From an uncultured Muribaculaceae bacterium (GTDB lineage: Bacteria; Bacteroidota; Bacteroidia; Bacteroidales; Muribaculaceae): a stretch of DNA of 64,000 nt. The notes beneath the pieces are model-generated. The model was given only the letters and a program-made list of their open reading frames with translations. It had not been told where the DNA came from and ran no database searches. Positions 8,966 through 18,077 of the stretch are shown here, in pieces (within the stretch, counting starts at the first letter, position 1; every line of letters begins with the position of its first letter). A program made the translations under genes and the position numbers. The stretch is from contig CAJTPZ010000002.1 of the NCBI GenBank assembly GCA_910578395.1, forward strand, positions 62,242-126,241, in the 5' to 3' direction.

Positions 8966-10120
8966 TCACTCGGCTGCTGTCGGCGCAGAAGCAGCCTCCA
9001 CAGGAGAAATCTTCATGCCGTCACGCAACGACACACCTACACCCTCAACAGCAATGCGTTCACCGGGGTTAAGACCGGAAGTCACGACATAGGTCTTTCC
9101 GTCGTTAAGCGGAGCGACCTCAATCGGACGGCTTACAACCGTGTTGCTGTCGGTCACAGCATATACAAAACGGCGGTCCTGAAGCTCATAGGTCGCTTTC
9201 TGAGGGATGATTATCACACTATCCTGATTGACAGGAAGGAGAATCTGTCCGGTTGATCCGCTACGGAGCATACCGTTGTTGTTTTTGAACAACGCACGCA
9301 CCGATGCAGAACCGGTATTGTTGTCTATTACCCCCGAAACTGTAGCCACTTTGCCCGAAAGAGGATAAATCTGTCCGTCGGAAAGACGTAGCTGAACCTC
9401 AGGCATCGCTGCAATGCGCTCCTGAAGTGTTGCGGCTCCGTTTTCTGTCATATCGAGAAGATCCCGCTCAGTAAGCGAGAAATAGGCGTAAACCTCTCCA
9501 TTGTCGCTGACAGTTGTGAGAGCCTGTACCATCGAAGGTGAGGCAAGCGAACCCTCTCGGTTGGGTATCATGCCCACAACACCGTCGCTTGGAGCGATCA
9601 CGACAGTATAACTGAGATTTTTCTGTGCAGTAGTGAGAGCTGCTTGAGCCTGTGCCAAAGCTGCCTGCGCTGTAGCAAGATTGTTTTTGGCGAGCTGATT
9701 CTCATACTCGCTTATTATATTCTTATCATAAAGTTTCTGCTTGTTGTCGGCAGTGAGAGTAGCAGTCTGCACAGCAGTCTTAGCCGATGCGAGAGCTGCC
9801 TGAGCCTGATCTACAGCTGCCTGGAACTGCACCTGATCAATCGTAAAAAGAGGTTGTCCTTTTCTTACATGCTGTCCTTCATCGACATGAACCTTTGTAA
9901 TAAAACCGCTTACCTGCGGGCGTATTTCGATATCCGTCTTACCCTTTATTGTCGCGGGATATGAGTGGTCGAGAGCTGAAGATCCAATCGAGAGAGTCTT
10001 AACCGCAATCTGGGGCGCCTGTCCCTGAGCAGGCCCCTGCTGGCCACCGGATGAGCATGAAGCAATCATAACGGAAAGAGAGATTGCCGATGCGCCTGCA
10101 AAAAATAGCTGCTTAATCAT
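8966..10120 (-). CDS. RND efflux periplasmic adaptor (membrane fusion protein)
   Basis: A 384-residue AcrA-like adaptor linking pump and outer-membrane duct. I choose the ATG at 10120 rather than the further upstream in-frame ATG at 10231, because it gives a clean lipoprotein signal (MIKQLFF...IASC, cysteine 22) and the upstream extension looks like untranslated leader. Domains in order are a biotinyl-lipoyl half-motif, an Ala/Gln-rich helical hairpin (QAQAALASAKTAVQ and repeats), the second lipoyl half, a beta-barrel domain and the membrane-proximal domain. It is the first gene of the efflux operon. Confidence 0.94.
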   Translation of the reverse strand: MIKQLFFAGASAISLSVMIASCSSGGQQGPAQGQAPQIAVKTLSIGSSALDHSYPATIKGKTDIEIRPQVSGFITKVHVDEGQHVRKGQPLFTIDQVQFQAAVDQAQAALASAKTAVQTATLTADNKQKLYDKNIISEYENQLAKNNLATAQAALAQAQAALTTAQKNLSYTVVIAPSDGVVGMIPNREGSLASPSMVQALTTVSDNGEVYAYFSLTERDLLDMTENGAATLQERIAAMPEVQLRLSDGQIYPLSGKVATVSGVIDNNTGSASVRALFKNNNGMLRSGSTGQILLPVNQDSVIIIPQKATYELQDRRFVYAVTDSNTVVSRPIEVAPLNDGKTYVVTSGLNPGERIAVEGVGVSLRDGMKISPVEAASAPTAAE

Positions 10121-10178
10121 CTTTGTAAATATAATTTTTCTGACGTTAGTTCTGAATTTTGTACCTATTTTCAAACTG

Positions 10179-10210
10179 CAAAAATAATAATAATGTGTGA
10201 ATCGGATAAA
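10179..10210 (-). promoter_or_regulatory. Likely promoter of the efflux operon
   Basis: On the minus strand TATTTTTG (10179-10186) matches the Bacteroidetes -7 box TAnnTTTG exactly, and TTTA (10207-10210) stands in for the -33 TTTG at a spacing of 20. Transcription would begin about 50 nt before the adaptor start. Confidence 0.5.
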
Positions 10211-10241
10211 TATGCTTTTTAGCAAATCCAAGCAGTTTAGT

Positions 10242-10253
10242 CCAACATGTTGG
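10242..10253. promoter_or_regulatory. 12-bp perfect palindrome, candidate operator
   Basis: CCAACATGTTGG is a perfect palindrome about 32 bp upstream of the proposed efflux -33 box. Its size and symmetry fit a dimeric TetR-, MarR- or AraC-type site, but no regulator gene is adjacent. Confidence 0.4.
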
Positions 10254-10326
10254 TCAAAACAGACACAAAGGAGCGATTTAGAAGCCGAAGAATTTATCTA
10301 AGAACTTTTTTTCATTAATTTTGCAA

Positions 10327-10334
10327 TATCTTTG
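10327..10334 (+). promoter_or_regulatory. Promoter -7 box of argS
   Basis: TATCTTTG matches TAnnTTTG exactly and lies 41 bp before the argS start. The -33 region is a T-run rather than a clear TTTG. Confidence 0.5.
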
Positions 10335-10375
10335 AGCAGCATATACATAATTCACAAACAACACGAACAAAGAGA

Positions 10376-12163
10376 ATGTCGATCGACAATATCATAGCGG
10401 CCGGCGTGGCCCGTGCGGTAAATGAGCTTTACAGCGCAAACACTGATGCCTCAAGCATTGTTCCTCAGGCAACAAGAAAGGAATTTGAAGGCAATCTCAC
10501 CATTGTGGTGTTCCCGTGGGTAAAGGCGGCAAAGAAATCTCCGGAAGCAGTAGGCAAAGAGATCGGGGACTGGCTTGTCGACAATGAGCCGGCCGTAGAC
10601 CGCTACAACGTGGTTAAAGGCTTTCTGAACCTTGTGATCGAACCTACGTACTGGAACAGTGTACTCAAACACATTGCTTCAGATACGGAATTCGGTATCA
10701 GAAAAGAGACGGAGTCAAGTCCTCTTGTGATGGTCGAATATTCGTCGCCCAACACCAACAAGCCTCTTCATCTCGGCCATGTAAGAAACAATCTGCTCGG
10801 ATTCAGTCTGTCGGAAATACTCAAGGCATGTGGCAACCGTGTAGTCATGACAAATATCGTGAATGACCGCGGCATACATATCTGCAAATCGATGCTTGCA
10901 TGGCAGAAATGGGGAAACGGTATCACTCCGGAAAAAGCATGCAAAAAAGGCGACCACCTAATCGGTGATTTCTATGTGCTGTTTGACCGTCACTACAAGC
11001 AGGAGCTTGAAGAACTGATGGCCGGCGGCATGAGTAAGGAAGACGCCGAAAAATCGTCTCCTCTTATGGCTGAAGCTCGCGAGATGCTCAGAAAGTGGGA
11101 ATCAGGAGACAAGGATGTGCGCGGATGCTGGAAAATGATGAACGAATGGGTTTACTCGGGATTCGATGAGACATATCGCCGCATGGGTGTCGGTTTTGAC
11201 AAGATATACTATGAAAGCGACACATACCTCGAAGGCAAAGAGAAAGTGCTTGAAGGCCTCGAAAAGGGCATAATGTACAGAAAAAACGACGGCTCGGTAT
11301 GGGCTGATCTGACCGCCGAAGGCCTGGACCACAAGCTGCTTCTGCGCAGTGACGGCACATCGGTCTATATGACTCAGGACATAGGCACCGCCAAATTGCG
11401 TTACCACGACTACCCTATCGACAAAATGATATATGTTGTGGGCAACGAGCAGAATTACCACTTTCAGGTTCTTTCGCTTCTTCTCGACAAACTCGGATTC
11501 AAGTGGGGCAAAGATCTCGTGCATTTCTCATACGGCATGGTTGAACTCCCTGAAGGAAAGATGAAAAGCCGCGAAGGCACTGTGGTCGATGCCGATGACC
11601 TGATGGAAGAAATGGTGGCGACTGCCCGCGAGGTTTCACAACAGCTCGGCAAACTGGACGGCCTGAACGATGCTGAAATCGAAGAGATCGCCGAGACAGT
11701 GGGTCTGGGTGCTCTTAAATATTTCCTGCTAAAGGTGGATCCTCGCAAGAACATAACATTCGACCCTAAAGAGACAATTGATTTCAACGGAAATACAGGT
11801 CCGTTTATACAATACACCTACGCCCGTATACGCTCTGTGCTCCGTAAAGCGCATGAGACCGGCCTTGAGACAACCGACTACTCGACAGTCGTACCTGACG
11901 AAAAAGAAATCGCCCTTATCCAATGGCTCAACGATTTCGCAGGCACCGTAGAAGAGGCGGGACGTAATTTCTCCCCTGCAATCATAGCGAACTACACTTA
12001 CGAGCTTGTCAAGCTCTACAATCAGTTCTACCACGACCATTCGATACTCAAAGAAGAGGATGCGGCAGTGAGGTCACTGCGTCTGGAACTTTCGGCTGTG
12101 ACGGCACGCACCATAAAGGCCGCCATGTCTCTTCTTGGCATCAAAGTGCCTGAGCGAATGTGA
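10376..12163 (+). CDS. argS: Arginyl-tRNA synthetase
   Basis: A 595-residue class I aminoacyl-tRNA synthetase charging tRNA-Arg with arginine in the cytoplasm. It shows the Arg-tRNA-synthetase N-terminal tRNA-binding domain (about 1-95), the HIGH-type motif HLGH (132-135) within the PNTNKPLHLGHVRNN block, the MKSR version of the KMSKS loop near residue 396, and the DALR anticodon-binding domain at the C-terminus. Length is normal. It is divergent from the efflux operon, sharing a 255-bp intergenic stretch. Confidence 0.98.
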   Translation: MSIDNIIAAGVARAVNELYSANTDASSIVPQATRKEFEGNLTIVVFPWVKAAKKSPEAVGKEIGDWLVDNEPAVDRYNVVKGFLNLVIEPTYWNSVLKHIASDTEFGIRKETESSPLVMVEYSSPNTNKPLHLGHVRNNLLGFSLSEILKACGNRVVMTNIVNDRGIHICKSMLAWQKWGNGITPEKACKKGDHLIGDFYVLFDRHYKQELEELMAGGMSKEDAEKSSPLMAEAREMLRKWESGDKDVRGCWKMMNEWVYSGFDETYRRMGVGFDKIYYESDTYLEGKEKVLEGLEKGIMYRKNDGSVWADLTAEGLDHKLLLRSDGTSVYMTQDIGTAKLRYHDYPIDKMIYVVGNEQNYHFQVLSLLLDKLGFKWGKDLVHFSYGMVELPEGKMKSREGTVVDADDLMEEMVATAREVSQQLGKLDGLNDAEIEEIAETVGLGALKYFLLKVDPRKNITFDPKETIDFNGNTGPFIQYTYARIRSVLRKAHETGLETTDYSTVVPDEKEIALIQWLNDFAGTVEEAGRNFSPAIIANYTYELVKLYNQFYHDHSILKEEDAAVRSLRLELSAVTARTIKAAMSLLGIKVPERM

Positions 12164-12253
12164 GCAATCTGTACATATAAATTGTTATAATGAGGCATGC
12201 GACTGAAAATCACGTCGCAATAACTCCAACGAAAAAACAACATAAAAATCATA

Positions 12254-12970
12254 ATGAACAACTACTACAACATCCCTCCCACGCCTCCTGCCTACACTGA
12301 GTCGCTTGACCAACGTGTAAGTCAGGTAATGAAGCGTGTGTATGTAAAAATGTTCCTCGGCCTGCTTCTAACAGCTGCCGTAGCATGGGGCGTGGCAATC
12401 ATAGCTCCTGAATTTCAAATGACACTGATTCAGAACCGTTGGATCTACTGGGGTCTGTTTATTGTCGAAATACTGCTCGTACTGGGCATTTCTGGCGGAG
12501 TCAGCCGCATGAAACCGGCTGCAGCCACCGGATTATTCTATCTTTTCGCGATAGTCAACGGTCTGGCTCTATCACTGATTTTCGTGGCTTACAGTCTTCC
12601 GTCAATATTCAAGACATTTCTGATCACAGCAGGAACTTTTGGAGCCATGAGCATTTACGGATATTTCACAGAGAAAGATCTGACCAAGATCGGATCATTT
12701 CTCTACATGGCACTGTGGGGTCTTGTAATCTGCATCCTCGTAAATATGTTCTGGGCCAACTCAACCCTCGACTGGATCATTTCAATTGCCGGAGTGATTA
12801 TCTTTATAGGTCTGACAGCTTGGGACACTCAGAAGATCAAAACCATGGCAGCTCATTCAAACGGATTCAACCCATCGTCTCTTGCAACGATCGGCGCGCT
12901 GACCCTATATCTTGATTTCATAAATCTGTTCCTGTACCTGTTGCGCTTCTTCGGCTCAAGCCGTGAATAA
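12254..12970 (+). CDS. Bax inhibitor-1 (BI-1)/YccA family membrane protein
   Basis: A 238-residue protein with seven hydrophobic segments typical of the BI-1/YccA/TMBIM family, after a ~30-residue soluble N-terminus. The final helices carry acidic residues (GLTAWDTQKIK and LYLDFINLF), as in the family's proposed pH- or calcium-sensing pair. In bacteria YccA modulates FtsH, and other members leak calcium; the role here is not known. The stop codon shares one base with the ATG of the next gene, so they are probably translationally coupled. Confidence 0.93.
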   Translation: MNNYYNIPPTPPAYTESLDQRVSQVMKRVYVKMFLGLLLTAAVAWGVAIIAPEFQMTLIQNRWIYWGLFIVEILLVLGISGGVSRMKPAAATGLFYLFAIVNGLALSLIFVAYSLPSIFKTFLITAGTFGAMSIYGYFTEKDLTKIGSFLYMALWGLVICILVNMFWANSTLDWIISIAGVIIFIGLTAWDTQKIKTMAAHSNGFNPSSLATIGALTLYLDFINLFLYLLRFFGSSRE

Positions 12971-14313
12971 TGGGATTTCTGGAAAAATACAGTAACGATT
13001 ACGCACAGATTGCCCGCCTCGGCCTACCGATACTTGTAGGCCAGGTGGGCATGATTATTGTCGGTTTTGCCGATAATATCATGGTAGGGCGATATTCGAC
13101 ACAGGCTTTGGCATCAGCATCATTTGTCAACGGCGTGTTCAATACCGCAATTTTTGCCTGCACAGGGTTTTCCTATGGCCTGACTCCGCTCGTAGGCGCG
13201 CTATTTTCTCAGAAACGAAAAGGCGAAATCGGAGGAATAATACGCACCGGACTTATAATAAACGCCCTGTTTGCCATAATGGTATCCTTTTTAATGGGGA
13301 TACTCTATCTCAATGTCGAGCATCTCGGCCAGCCCGACGAATTGCTGCCTATCATACGACCTTACTTCCTGCTTTATCTTGGAGGTATATTGCCGATCTC
13401 AATTTTTCAGGTATTCGCCCAATGGTCATGGGGTATAAAAAATTCGGCTATGCCAATGTGGATAATTCTCGGCTCGAATGTACTGAACATCATAGGCAAC
13501 TGGCTTCTGATATATGGAAACTTCGGATTACCGGAACTGGGACTGTTCGGCGCCGGCATAAGCACTCTTACAGCCCGATGGCTTTGCGCTATAGTTATCA
13601 CCTGCATCTTCTTCATAAGAAAACATAACCGGGAATATGCCTTCGGGTTTAAAACAACCGGGATGTCATTACAGCGCGTAAAGCAGATCAACATTGTATC
13701 GTGGCCGGTATCGCTACAGTCTACGATGGAATCCGCGTCGTTCAGCGTGGTAGCACTCATGGCAGGATGGCTCGGAGCACTTGAACTTGCCTCGTTCCAG
13801 ATCTTTATTGTCATAAGCACTCTCGGGTTCTGCATTTACTACAGCATCGGATCGGCAATTGCCGTGCTTGTATCCAATGAAACCGGACTTGGAGACCGTC
13901 AGGGCCAACGTCGTGTGGCATTTGCAGGCTACCACATCATGCTTATGCTTGTGATCGCCGCCTCGGTGCTTATACTTGCTCTGAACCGCTATCTTATCTC
14001 CGCATTCACAGAGGACGGACCGGTCATTGCCATGACTCTCACTCTTATCTTCCCGCTTCTGCTATATCAGGTGGGAGATGCCACACAAATCACATTTGCC
14101 AACGCTCTACGCGGCACATCCAATGTGCTGCCCATGCTATGGATAGCTTTTGTGAGCTATCTGCTGATAGGCATACCGTCGTCCTACTTGCTTGGCTTCA
14201 CTGCCGGTCTCGGCCTCTACGGTCTGATACTGAGTTTCTCGGTATCACTTTTCACTGCCGCTGTATTGTTTTTGTATTTTTTTCTCCGCACAACCCGCAT
14301 GAAGAATCGCTGA
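12970..14313 (+). CDS. MATE family efflux transporter
   Basis: A 447-residue, 12-helix exporter of the MatE family, with two MatE repeats (start QIARLGLPILVGQVGMIIVG; second repeat from about residue 240). Such proteins expel cationic drugs or metabolites in exchange for Na+ or H+. The ATG overlaps the stop of the BI-1 gene by one base. The substrate is unknown. Confidence 0.95.
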   Translation: MGFLEKYSNDYAQIARLGLPILVGQVGMIIVGFADNIMVGRYSTQALASASFVNGVFNTAIFACTGFSYGLTPLVGALFSQKRKGEIGGIIRTGLIINALFAIMVSFLMGILYLNVEHLGQPDELLPIIRPYFLLYLGGILPISIFQVFAQWSWGIKNSAMPMWIILGSNVLNIIGNWLLIYGNFGLPELGLFGAGISTLTARWLCAIVITCIFFIRKHNREYAFGFKTTGMSLQRVKQINIVSWPVSLQSTMESASFSVVALMAGWLGALELASFQIFIVISTLGFCIYYSIGSAIAVLVSNETGLGDRQGQRRVAFAGYHIMLMLVIAASVLILALNRYLISAFTEDGPVIAMTLTLIFPLLLYQVGDATQITFANALRGTSNVLPMLWIAFVSYLLIGIPSSYLLGFTAGLGLYGLILSFSVSLFTAAVLFLYFFLRTTRMKNR

Positions 14314-14390
14314 AGTCGCACCGAACCAATCATGCCGCCGAAGTGTTATTAGGTAAAAAATTTTAACTCAAACCTATTATTCTGCACTCT

Positions 14391-14921
14391 ATGATGAAAA
14401 AGTTTTTCATGGCGGCTTTGATCGCTCTGGGCATCGGAACAGCAAGCTCAAACGCACAAGTACCGGCCCAGCTGACTCTGGGCTACGGCGGTTACACTCA
14501 GATGGATGCATCGGACATGCATGACGGATGGCACAAAGTAAACAATGCCTGGGGCGCACTCACCGCCGGCGTAAACTTCCGCGTAGCCCCCAAGCTCTGG
14601 ATCGGCCCGAGCTACACGTTCAGCAGCACGTCAACAAAAGGAGAACACAGCAGCAGCCTGGCCTATCACGCCATCATGCTGAACGCACGTTATGACTACT
14701 GGCAGCGCAGGGCTGTAAAGGTCTACGCACATGTAGGCATAGGAGCGGAAATCACACACCTCATGCCACACGATGGCGATAGCTATAACAAATCATATTG
14801 TGCATTCCAGATTGTTCCGGTAGGAGTCGAATACAGCCTTAACCGCAACGTGGGTATCTTCGGCGAACTGGGATATGGCGCACAAGGCCTGATACAAGCC
14901 GGCGTGCACTTCAATTTCTAA
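14391..14921 (+). CDS. Small outer-membrane beta-barrel protein
   Basis: A 176-residue protein with a Sec signal peptide (residues 1-22, cleavage after SNA) and alternating hydrophobic/polar strands suggesting an eight-stranded barrel of OmpW/OmpX-like size, ending in a C-terminal phenylalanine (GVHFNF), the usual barrel-assembly signal. Two consecutive ATG codons (14391 and 14394) could start translation. The specific function is not recognisable. It lies 9 bp before cdd. Confidence 0.8.
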   Translation: MMKKFFMAALIALGIGTASSNAQVPAQLTLGYGGYTQMDASDMHDGWHKVNNAWGALTAGVNFRVAPKLWIGPSYTFSSTSTKGEHSSSLAYHAIMLNARYDYWQRRAVKVYAHVGIGAEITHLMPHDGDSYNKSYCAFQIVPVGVEYSLNRNVGIFGELGYGAQGLIQAGVHFNF

Positions 14922-14930
14922 AAAACCGAC

Positions 14931-15407
14931 ATGAAAGAGAGACTCATCACACTGCGACTGACTGAAAAAAGTTATAACGAACTCAGCAAAGAAGATGCTG
15001 AACTTGTGGCTTCGGCCCGCGCAGCAACAGATGGGTCATACGCCCCTTACAGCAATTTCCATGTCGGTGCCGCAATAAGACTTGACGACGGCACAATCGT
15101 GACCGGAGCAAACCAGGAAAACGCGGCATTTCCTTCTGGAATATGCGCAGAGCGCACAGCGGCATTCTACGCCGGTTCAAAACACATAGGCCGCCGCTTT
15201 ACGGCTATCGCCATCGCCGCCCGCGAAGGCGGATCGAAAGAACTGACAAGTTACAACATAAGTCCATGCGCGGCGTGCCGTCAAGTGCTGCTCGAGTATG
15301 AGAAACTTGCCGGAAACGGAATAAGAGTGCTTATGGCATCACAGACAAATGTGCTTGAGGCTGATTCCGTGGCTACACTTGTGCCTCTGGCTTTCTCTGA
15401 TTTCTAA
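14931..15407 (+). CDS. cdd: Cytidine deaminase
   Basis: A 158-residue zinc enzyme that deaminates cytidine and deoxycytidine to uridine and deoxyuridine in pyrimidine salvage. The zinc and catalytic residues are in ICAERTA (Cys72, Glu74) and SPCAACRQ (Cys113, Cys116), the Cys-Cys-Cys arrangement of homotetrameric Cdd. Length fits the tetrameric class, with a short N-terminal extension. It is followed by a strong terminator. Confidence 0.96.
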   Translation: MKERLITLRLTEKSYNELSKEDAELVASARAATDGSYAPYSNFHVGAAIRLDDGTIVTGANQENAAFPSGICAERTAAFYAGSKHIGRRFTAIAIAAREGGSKELTSYNISPCAACRQVLLEYEKLAGNGIRVLMASQTNVLEADSVATLVPLAFSDF

Positions 15408-15416
15408 ATATATATA

Positions 15417-15460
15417 ATAAAAATACTCCGGGCCGAGATATCAGTCCGGAGTATTTTTAT
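15417..15460. terminator. Bidirectional intrinsic terminator between cdd and tRNA-Leu
   Basis: A perfect 15-bp inverted repeat, ATAAAAATACTCCGG (15417-15431) and CCGGAGTATTTTTAT (15446-15460), with a 14-nt loop. The A/T ends give a U-run in both directions, serving cdd on the plus strand and the tRNA on the minus strand. Confidence 0.93.
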
Positions 15461-15465
15461 AACAG

Positions 15466-15549
15466 TGCTCCGAGCGGGACTCGAACCCGCACAACCGCAA
15501 TGGTCAAGGGATTTTAAGTCCCTCGTGTCTACCATTCCACCATCGGAGC
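15466..15549 (-). tRNA. tRNA-Leu (anticodon UAA)
   Basis: An 84-nt class II tRNA. The acceptor stem GCTCCGA pairs with TCGGAGC, the T arm contains GCGGGTTCGAGTCCCGC, and the anticodon arm is AGGGA-CTTAAAA-TCCCT, giving anticodon TAA that reads UUA leucine codons. A variable arm lies between anticodon and T arms, as expected for Leu. The discriminator is A and the CCA end is not encoded. Confidence 0.97.
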
Positions 15550-15576
15550 AGAAGACGCTACAAGCACTTCGCGCTG

Positions 15577-15584
15577 CAAAGATA
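15577..15584 (-). promoter_or_regulatory. Promoter -7 box of tRNA-Leu
   Basis: On the minus strand TATCTTTG matches TAnnTTTG exactly, 28 bp upstream of the tRNA 5' end. The -33 box is not clear. The rest of 15585-15793 shows nothing recognisable. Confidence 0.5.
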
Positions 15585-15793
15585 AGTGTTTTTAGCTTTA
15601 TAAAAAGTGAAAAGCCCTATGTTTTAACATTCGATTTTCACAATGTGAAAAATCAGTTGTATCTGAACCCGTCCAAAATCGGATGTGTTATACAAAAGCA
15701 GGCACTCTCACATGATGCCCATTAAACTTAACCTGCCGATCAGATCAGGAAAGGGCCGGTGCCTTTGTCAAACCTAATTCTTTATTTACACAA

Positions 15794-17011
15794 ATGAAAA
15801 AACACGTATTGGTGACACTTGCAGCCATAGCAGGCTGCAGTTTTGTCCCTTCAGCATTCAGCGCAGATGCACAAAACATGATTGCCGAAGAGACAACTTC
15901 GGTAACGGTTATGCCCGACGAGAACTGTAAGACGTTCTACAACGCAAACAACAACAAGAACTGGTTTATCCAACTTGGCGCAGGTATCGATATCCCTTAT
16001 GTCGAGAACATGCTTTACAAGGGAGATGCAAAACGTCGAGTACAACCCAACTATCAGGTAGGTTTCGGCCGTTGGTTCTCACCCTACTTCGCCTGGCGCG
16101 CAAGTGCAAGCTACCGTCAGCTGAAATGGAATGGCGGCAATATATCAAAGGCTAAAATGGGAGAAGCCGATTTCGACATCATGTGGGACGCATTCAACTC
16201 TGTAATGGGTGTCGACGCCAAACGACCCGTATCGGTCATTCCGTTTGTAGGTATCGGTGTAGGATATGCCCGCGGAATGAAGAGCGATGCCATCAATGTA
16301 TATGATGACAACGGCAAGCCGAAAAAGACGTCAGTCACTCTGCCCGTATCGGCAGGTGTCCAGTTCCGATTCCGCACATGTGACTATGTCGACCTGTTTC
16401 TTGAGGGACGTCTCGGATTCTTCGGAGACAATTTCAACAACACAGTCGGTGGCAAACCTATCGATATCAATGCAACCGCAATCGCAGGCGTATCGATCAA
16501 TCTCGGCCCCCGCAGTTTCAAGACTTACAGCCCATGTGATGATCTCGCCTATATCTCGGGCCTGAACAATGAAATCAACTCGCTCCGCAGCGATCTGGCA
16601 GCTACAGGCGCCGCACTTGCCGAGGCCGAATCACAGCTTCCATGTCCGGAGGTTACGGTAGTAGAATGTCCTGATCCTGCACCCGCTCCGATTCTGGCCA
16701 CTGTAAGATTCGCTCTTAATTCAGCCGTGATCACCCCGGAGGAGCAGGTCAACGTATACAACGTAGCCCAGCATCTCAAGCAGAATCCCGATCTCGCTAT
16801 CGTAGTAAGAGGCTACGCCGACAAGAAGACCGGCACAAGCAACTACAACATGAAGCTTTCAGAACAGCGTGCCCAGGCCGTAGCCGATGTGCTTATCAAC
16901 AACTACGGCATCAATCCCGAACGTCTTGTGCTTGAGGCAGCCGGCAGCGACTCCCAGATTTATGATACCAACAACTGGAACCGCATCGTGATTTTCATAC
17001 CGGTTGAATGA
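15794..17011 (+). CDS. OmpA family outer membrane protein
   Basis: A 405-residue outer-membrane protein. It has a signal peptide (about 1-24), an N-terminal beta-barrel domain (about 50-240), a short linker with coiled-coil character (NEINSLRSDLAATGAALAEA, about 256-275), a Cys- and Pro-rich hinge, and a C-terminal OmpA peptidoglycan-binding domain (about 300-405) with the characteristic LSEQRAQAVADVLINNYGI stretch. It would tether the outer membrane to the cell wall. A terminator follows 27 bp after the stop. Confidence 0.95.
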   Translation: MKKHVLVTLAAIAGCSFVPSAFSADAQNMIAEETTSVTVMPDENCKTFYNANNNKNWFIQLGAGIDIPYVENMLYKGDAKRRVQPNYQVGFGRWFSPYFAWRASASYRQLKWNGGNISKAKMGEADFDIMWDAFNSVMGVDAKRPVSVIPFVGIGVGYARGMKSDAINVYDDNGKPKKTSVTLPVSAGVQFRFRTCDYVDLFLEGRLGFFGDNFNNTVGGKPIDINATAIAGVSINLGPRSFKTYSPCDDLAYISGLNNEINSLRSDLAATGAALAEAESQLPCPEVTVVECPDPAPAPILATVRFALNSAVITPEEQVNVYNVAQHLKQNPDLAIVVRGYADKKTGTSNYNMKLSEQRAQAVADVLINNYGINPERLVLEAAGSDSQIYDTNNWNRIVIFIPVE

Positions 17012-17037
17012 TATAGATACACCCAACCTCTAAAAAC

Positions 17038-17068
17038 AAAGCCGTGGCAGCAAAACTGTCACGGCTTT
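17038..17068. terminator. Terminator between the ompA-like gene and tatC
   Basis: AAAGCCGTGGCAG (17038-17050) pairs with CTGTCACGGCTTT (17056-17068), with one G-U pair and a 5-nt loop. The U-tract is better on the minus strand (TTTGTTTTT), so it mainly serves tatC, but it can also act on the plus strand. Confidence 0.88.
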
Positions 17069-17099
17069 CTGTATGTATGACTTGGGTAATATCTTTTTG

Positions 17100-17948
17100 T
17101 CAGGACTCAACAGGCTCAGAAGCGATTTCTTCATCATCATCGATGTCATGTGCGGCAGCCGGTACAAGCATTGCCGATCCCTCCCACAGAATATAGATAG
17201 GAAGGAACACCATGATCAGAGTAAACGGATCACCTGTAGGTGTGATAATCGCAGCTGCTATCATGAGTGCCACAACAGCATGACGCCTGTACTTGCTGAA
17301 GAAATTACGAGTCAACAACCCCATGCGCCCGAGCAGCCATGCCAACAACGGCAACTCAAACACAACACCCATCAGCAGGATAATCATAAGAAAATTATCC
17401 ATATAGGATGATATGGACACTGTATTGGGGATGGAATCGCTGAGCTGATAACCGGCCAAAAAGCGAAGTGTGAGCGGAAATACGAGATAATATCCTACTG
17501 CCACTCCGGCATAAAACATGATATTTCCAAAAAAGAATGCCTTGACAGCTCCCCTGCGTTCACGCGGCAACAATCCCGGACGGACAAACGTCCAGAATAT
17601 ATAAATCAGTATTGGAAATGTAAGCACAACGGCAAGCCAGCATGACAATGACATGTGAATGAAAAACTGAGACGCCAGCTCAATGTTTATCAGATCAACA
17701 TGAAAACCCTCGCTACCAAGGGAAGGAAGCCAGACGGAATTTCCCGATCCCCCCATGAAAGACAGTAATCTGTAAAGAGGGAAATCGGCATGGCATGGAG
17801 CAAGAATAACGGCATCCATGATCTGGCGCAAGAAAATAAAAAGCGCCACAGCAGCTACAATAATCACGCCGCCAGCCTTGAAGAGAACACCACGCAAAGC
17901 CTCAAGGTGATCCCAAAATGCCATTTCAGTATTATTTCCAGTCGCCAT
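17100..17948 (-). CDS. tatC: Sec-independent protein translocase TatC
   Basis: A 282-residue, six-helix inner-membrane receptor for twin-arginine signal peptides. I choose the ATG at 17948 (MATGNNTEMAFWDHLEALR) because the family begins with the cytoplasmic FWDHLEALR motif; the upstream in-frame ATG at 17996 would add 16 Cys-rich residues. The conserved first periplasmic/cytoplasmic loops are visible (FVRPGLLPRERR). A charged acidic tail (DIDDDEEIASE) follows the last helix. tatA is 129 bp upstream on the same strand. Confidence 0.96.
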   Translation of the reverse strand: MATGNNTEMAFWDHLEALRGVLFKAGGVIIVAAVALFIFLRQIMDAVILAPCHADFPLYRLLSFMGGSGNSVWLPSLGSEGFHVDLINIELASQFFIHMSLSCWLAVVLTFPILIYIFWTFVRPGLLPRERRGAVKAFFFGNIMFYAGVAVGYYLVFPLTLRFLAGYQLSDSIPNTVSISSYMDNFLMIILLMGVVFELPLLAWLLGRMGLLTRNFFSKYRRHAVVALMIAAAIITPTGDPFTLIMVFLPIYILWEGSAMLVPAAAHDIDDDEEIASEPVES

Positions 17949-18077
17949 TTTGAAGTCTATACAAGGCATGCAGACACATATACACCATGCCAGCAAAAAT
18001 ATGCCGGAACAAAGCAGATATGTGACCGCGAAAACCTTTTAAATTTAAGAACTTATCAATAAAACAGAGCCAGAACC

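Noticed and set aside
9964..10231. Longer adaptor protein starting at 10231
   Set aside because: The extra 37 residues contain no signal and cover the proposed promoter; the internal ATG at 10120 gives a proper lipoprotein signal.
15465..15725. 86-codon open frame across the tRNA-Leu
   Set aside because: It covers the tRNA on the other strand and its promoter; the translation has no protein-like features.
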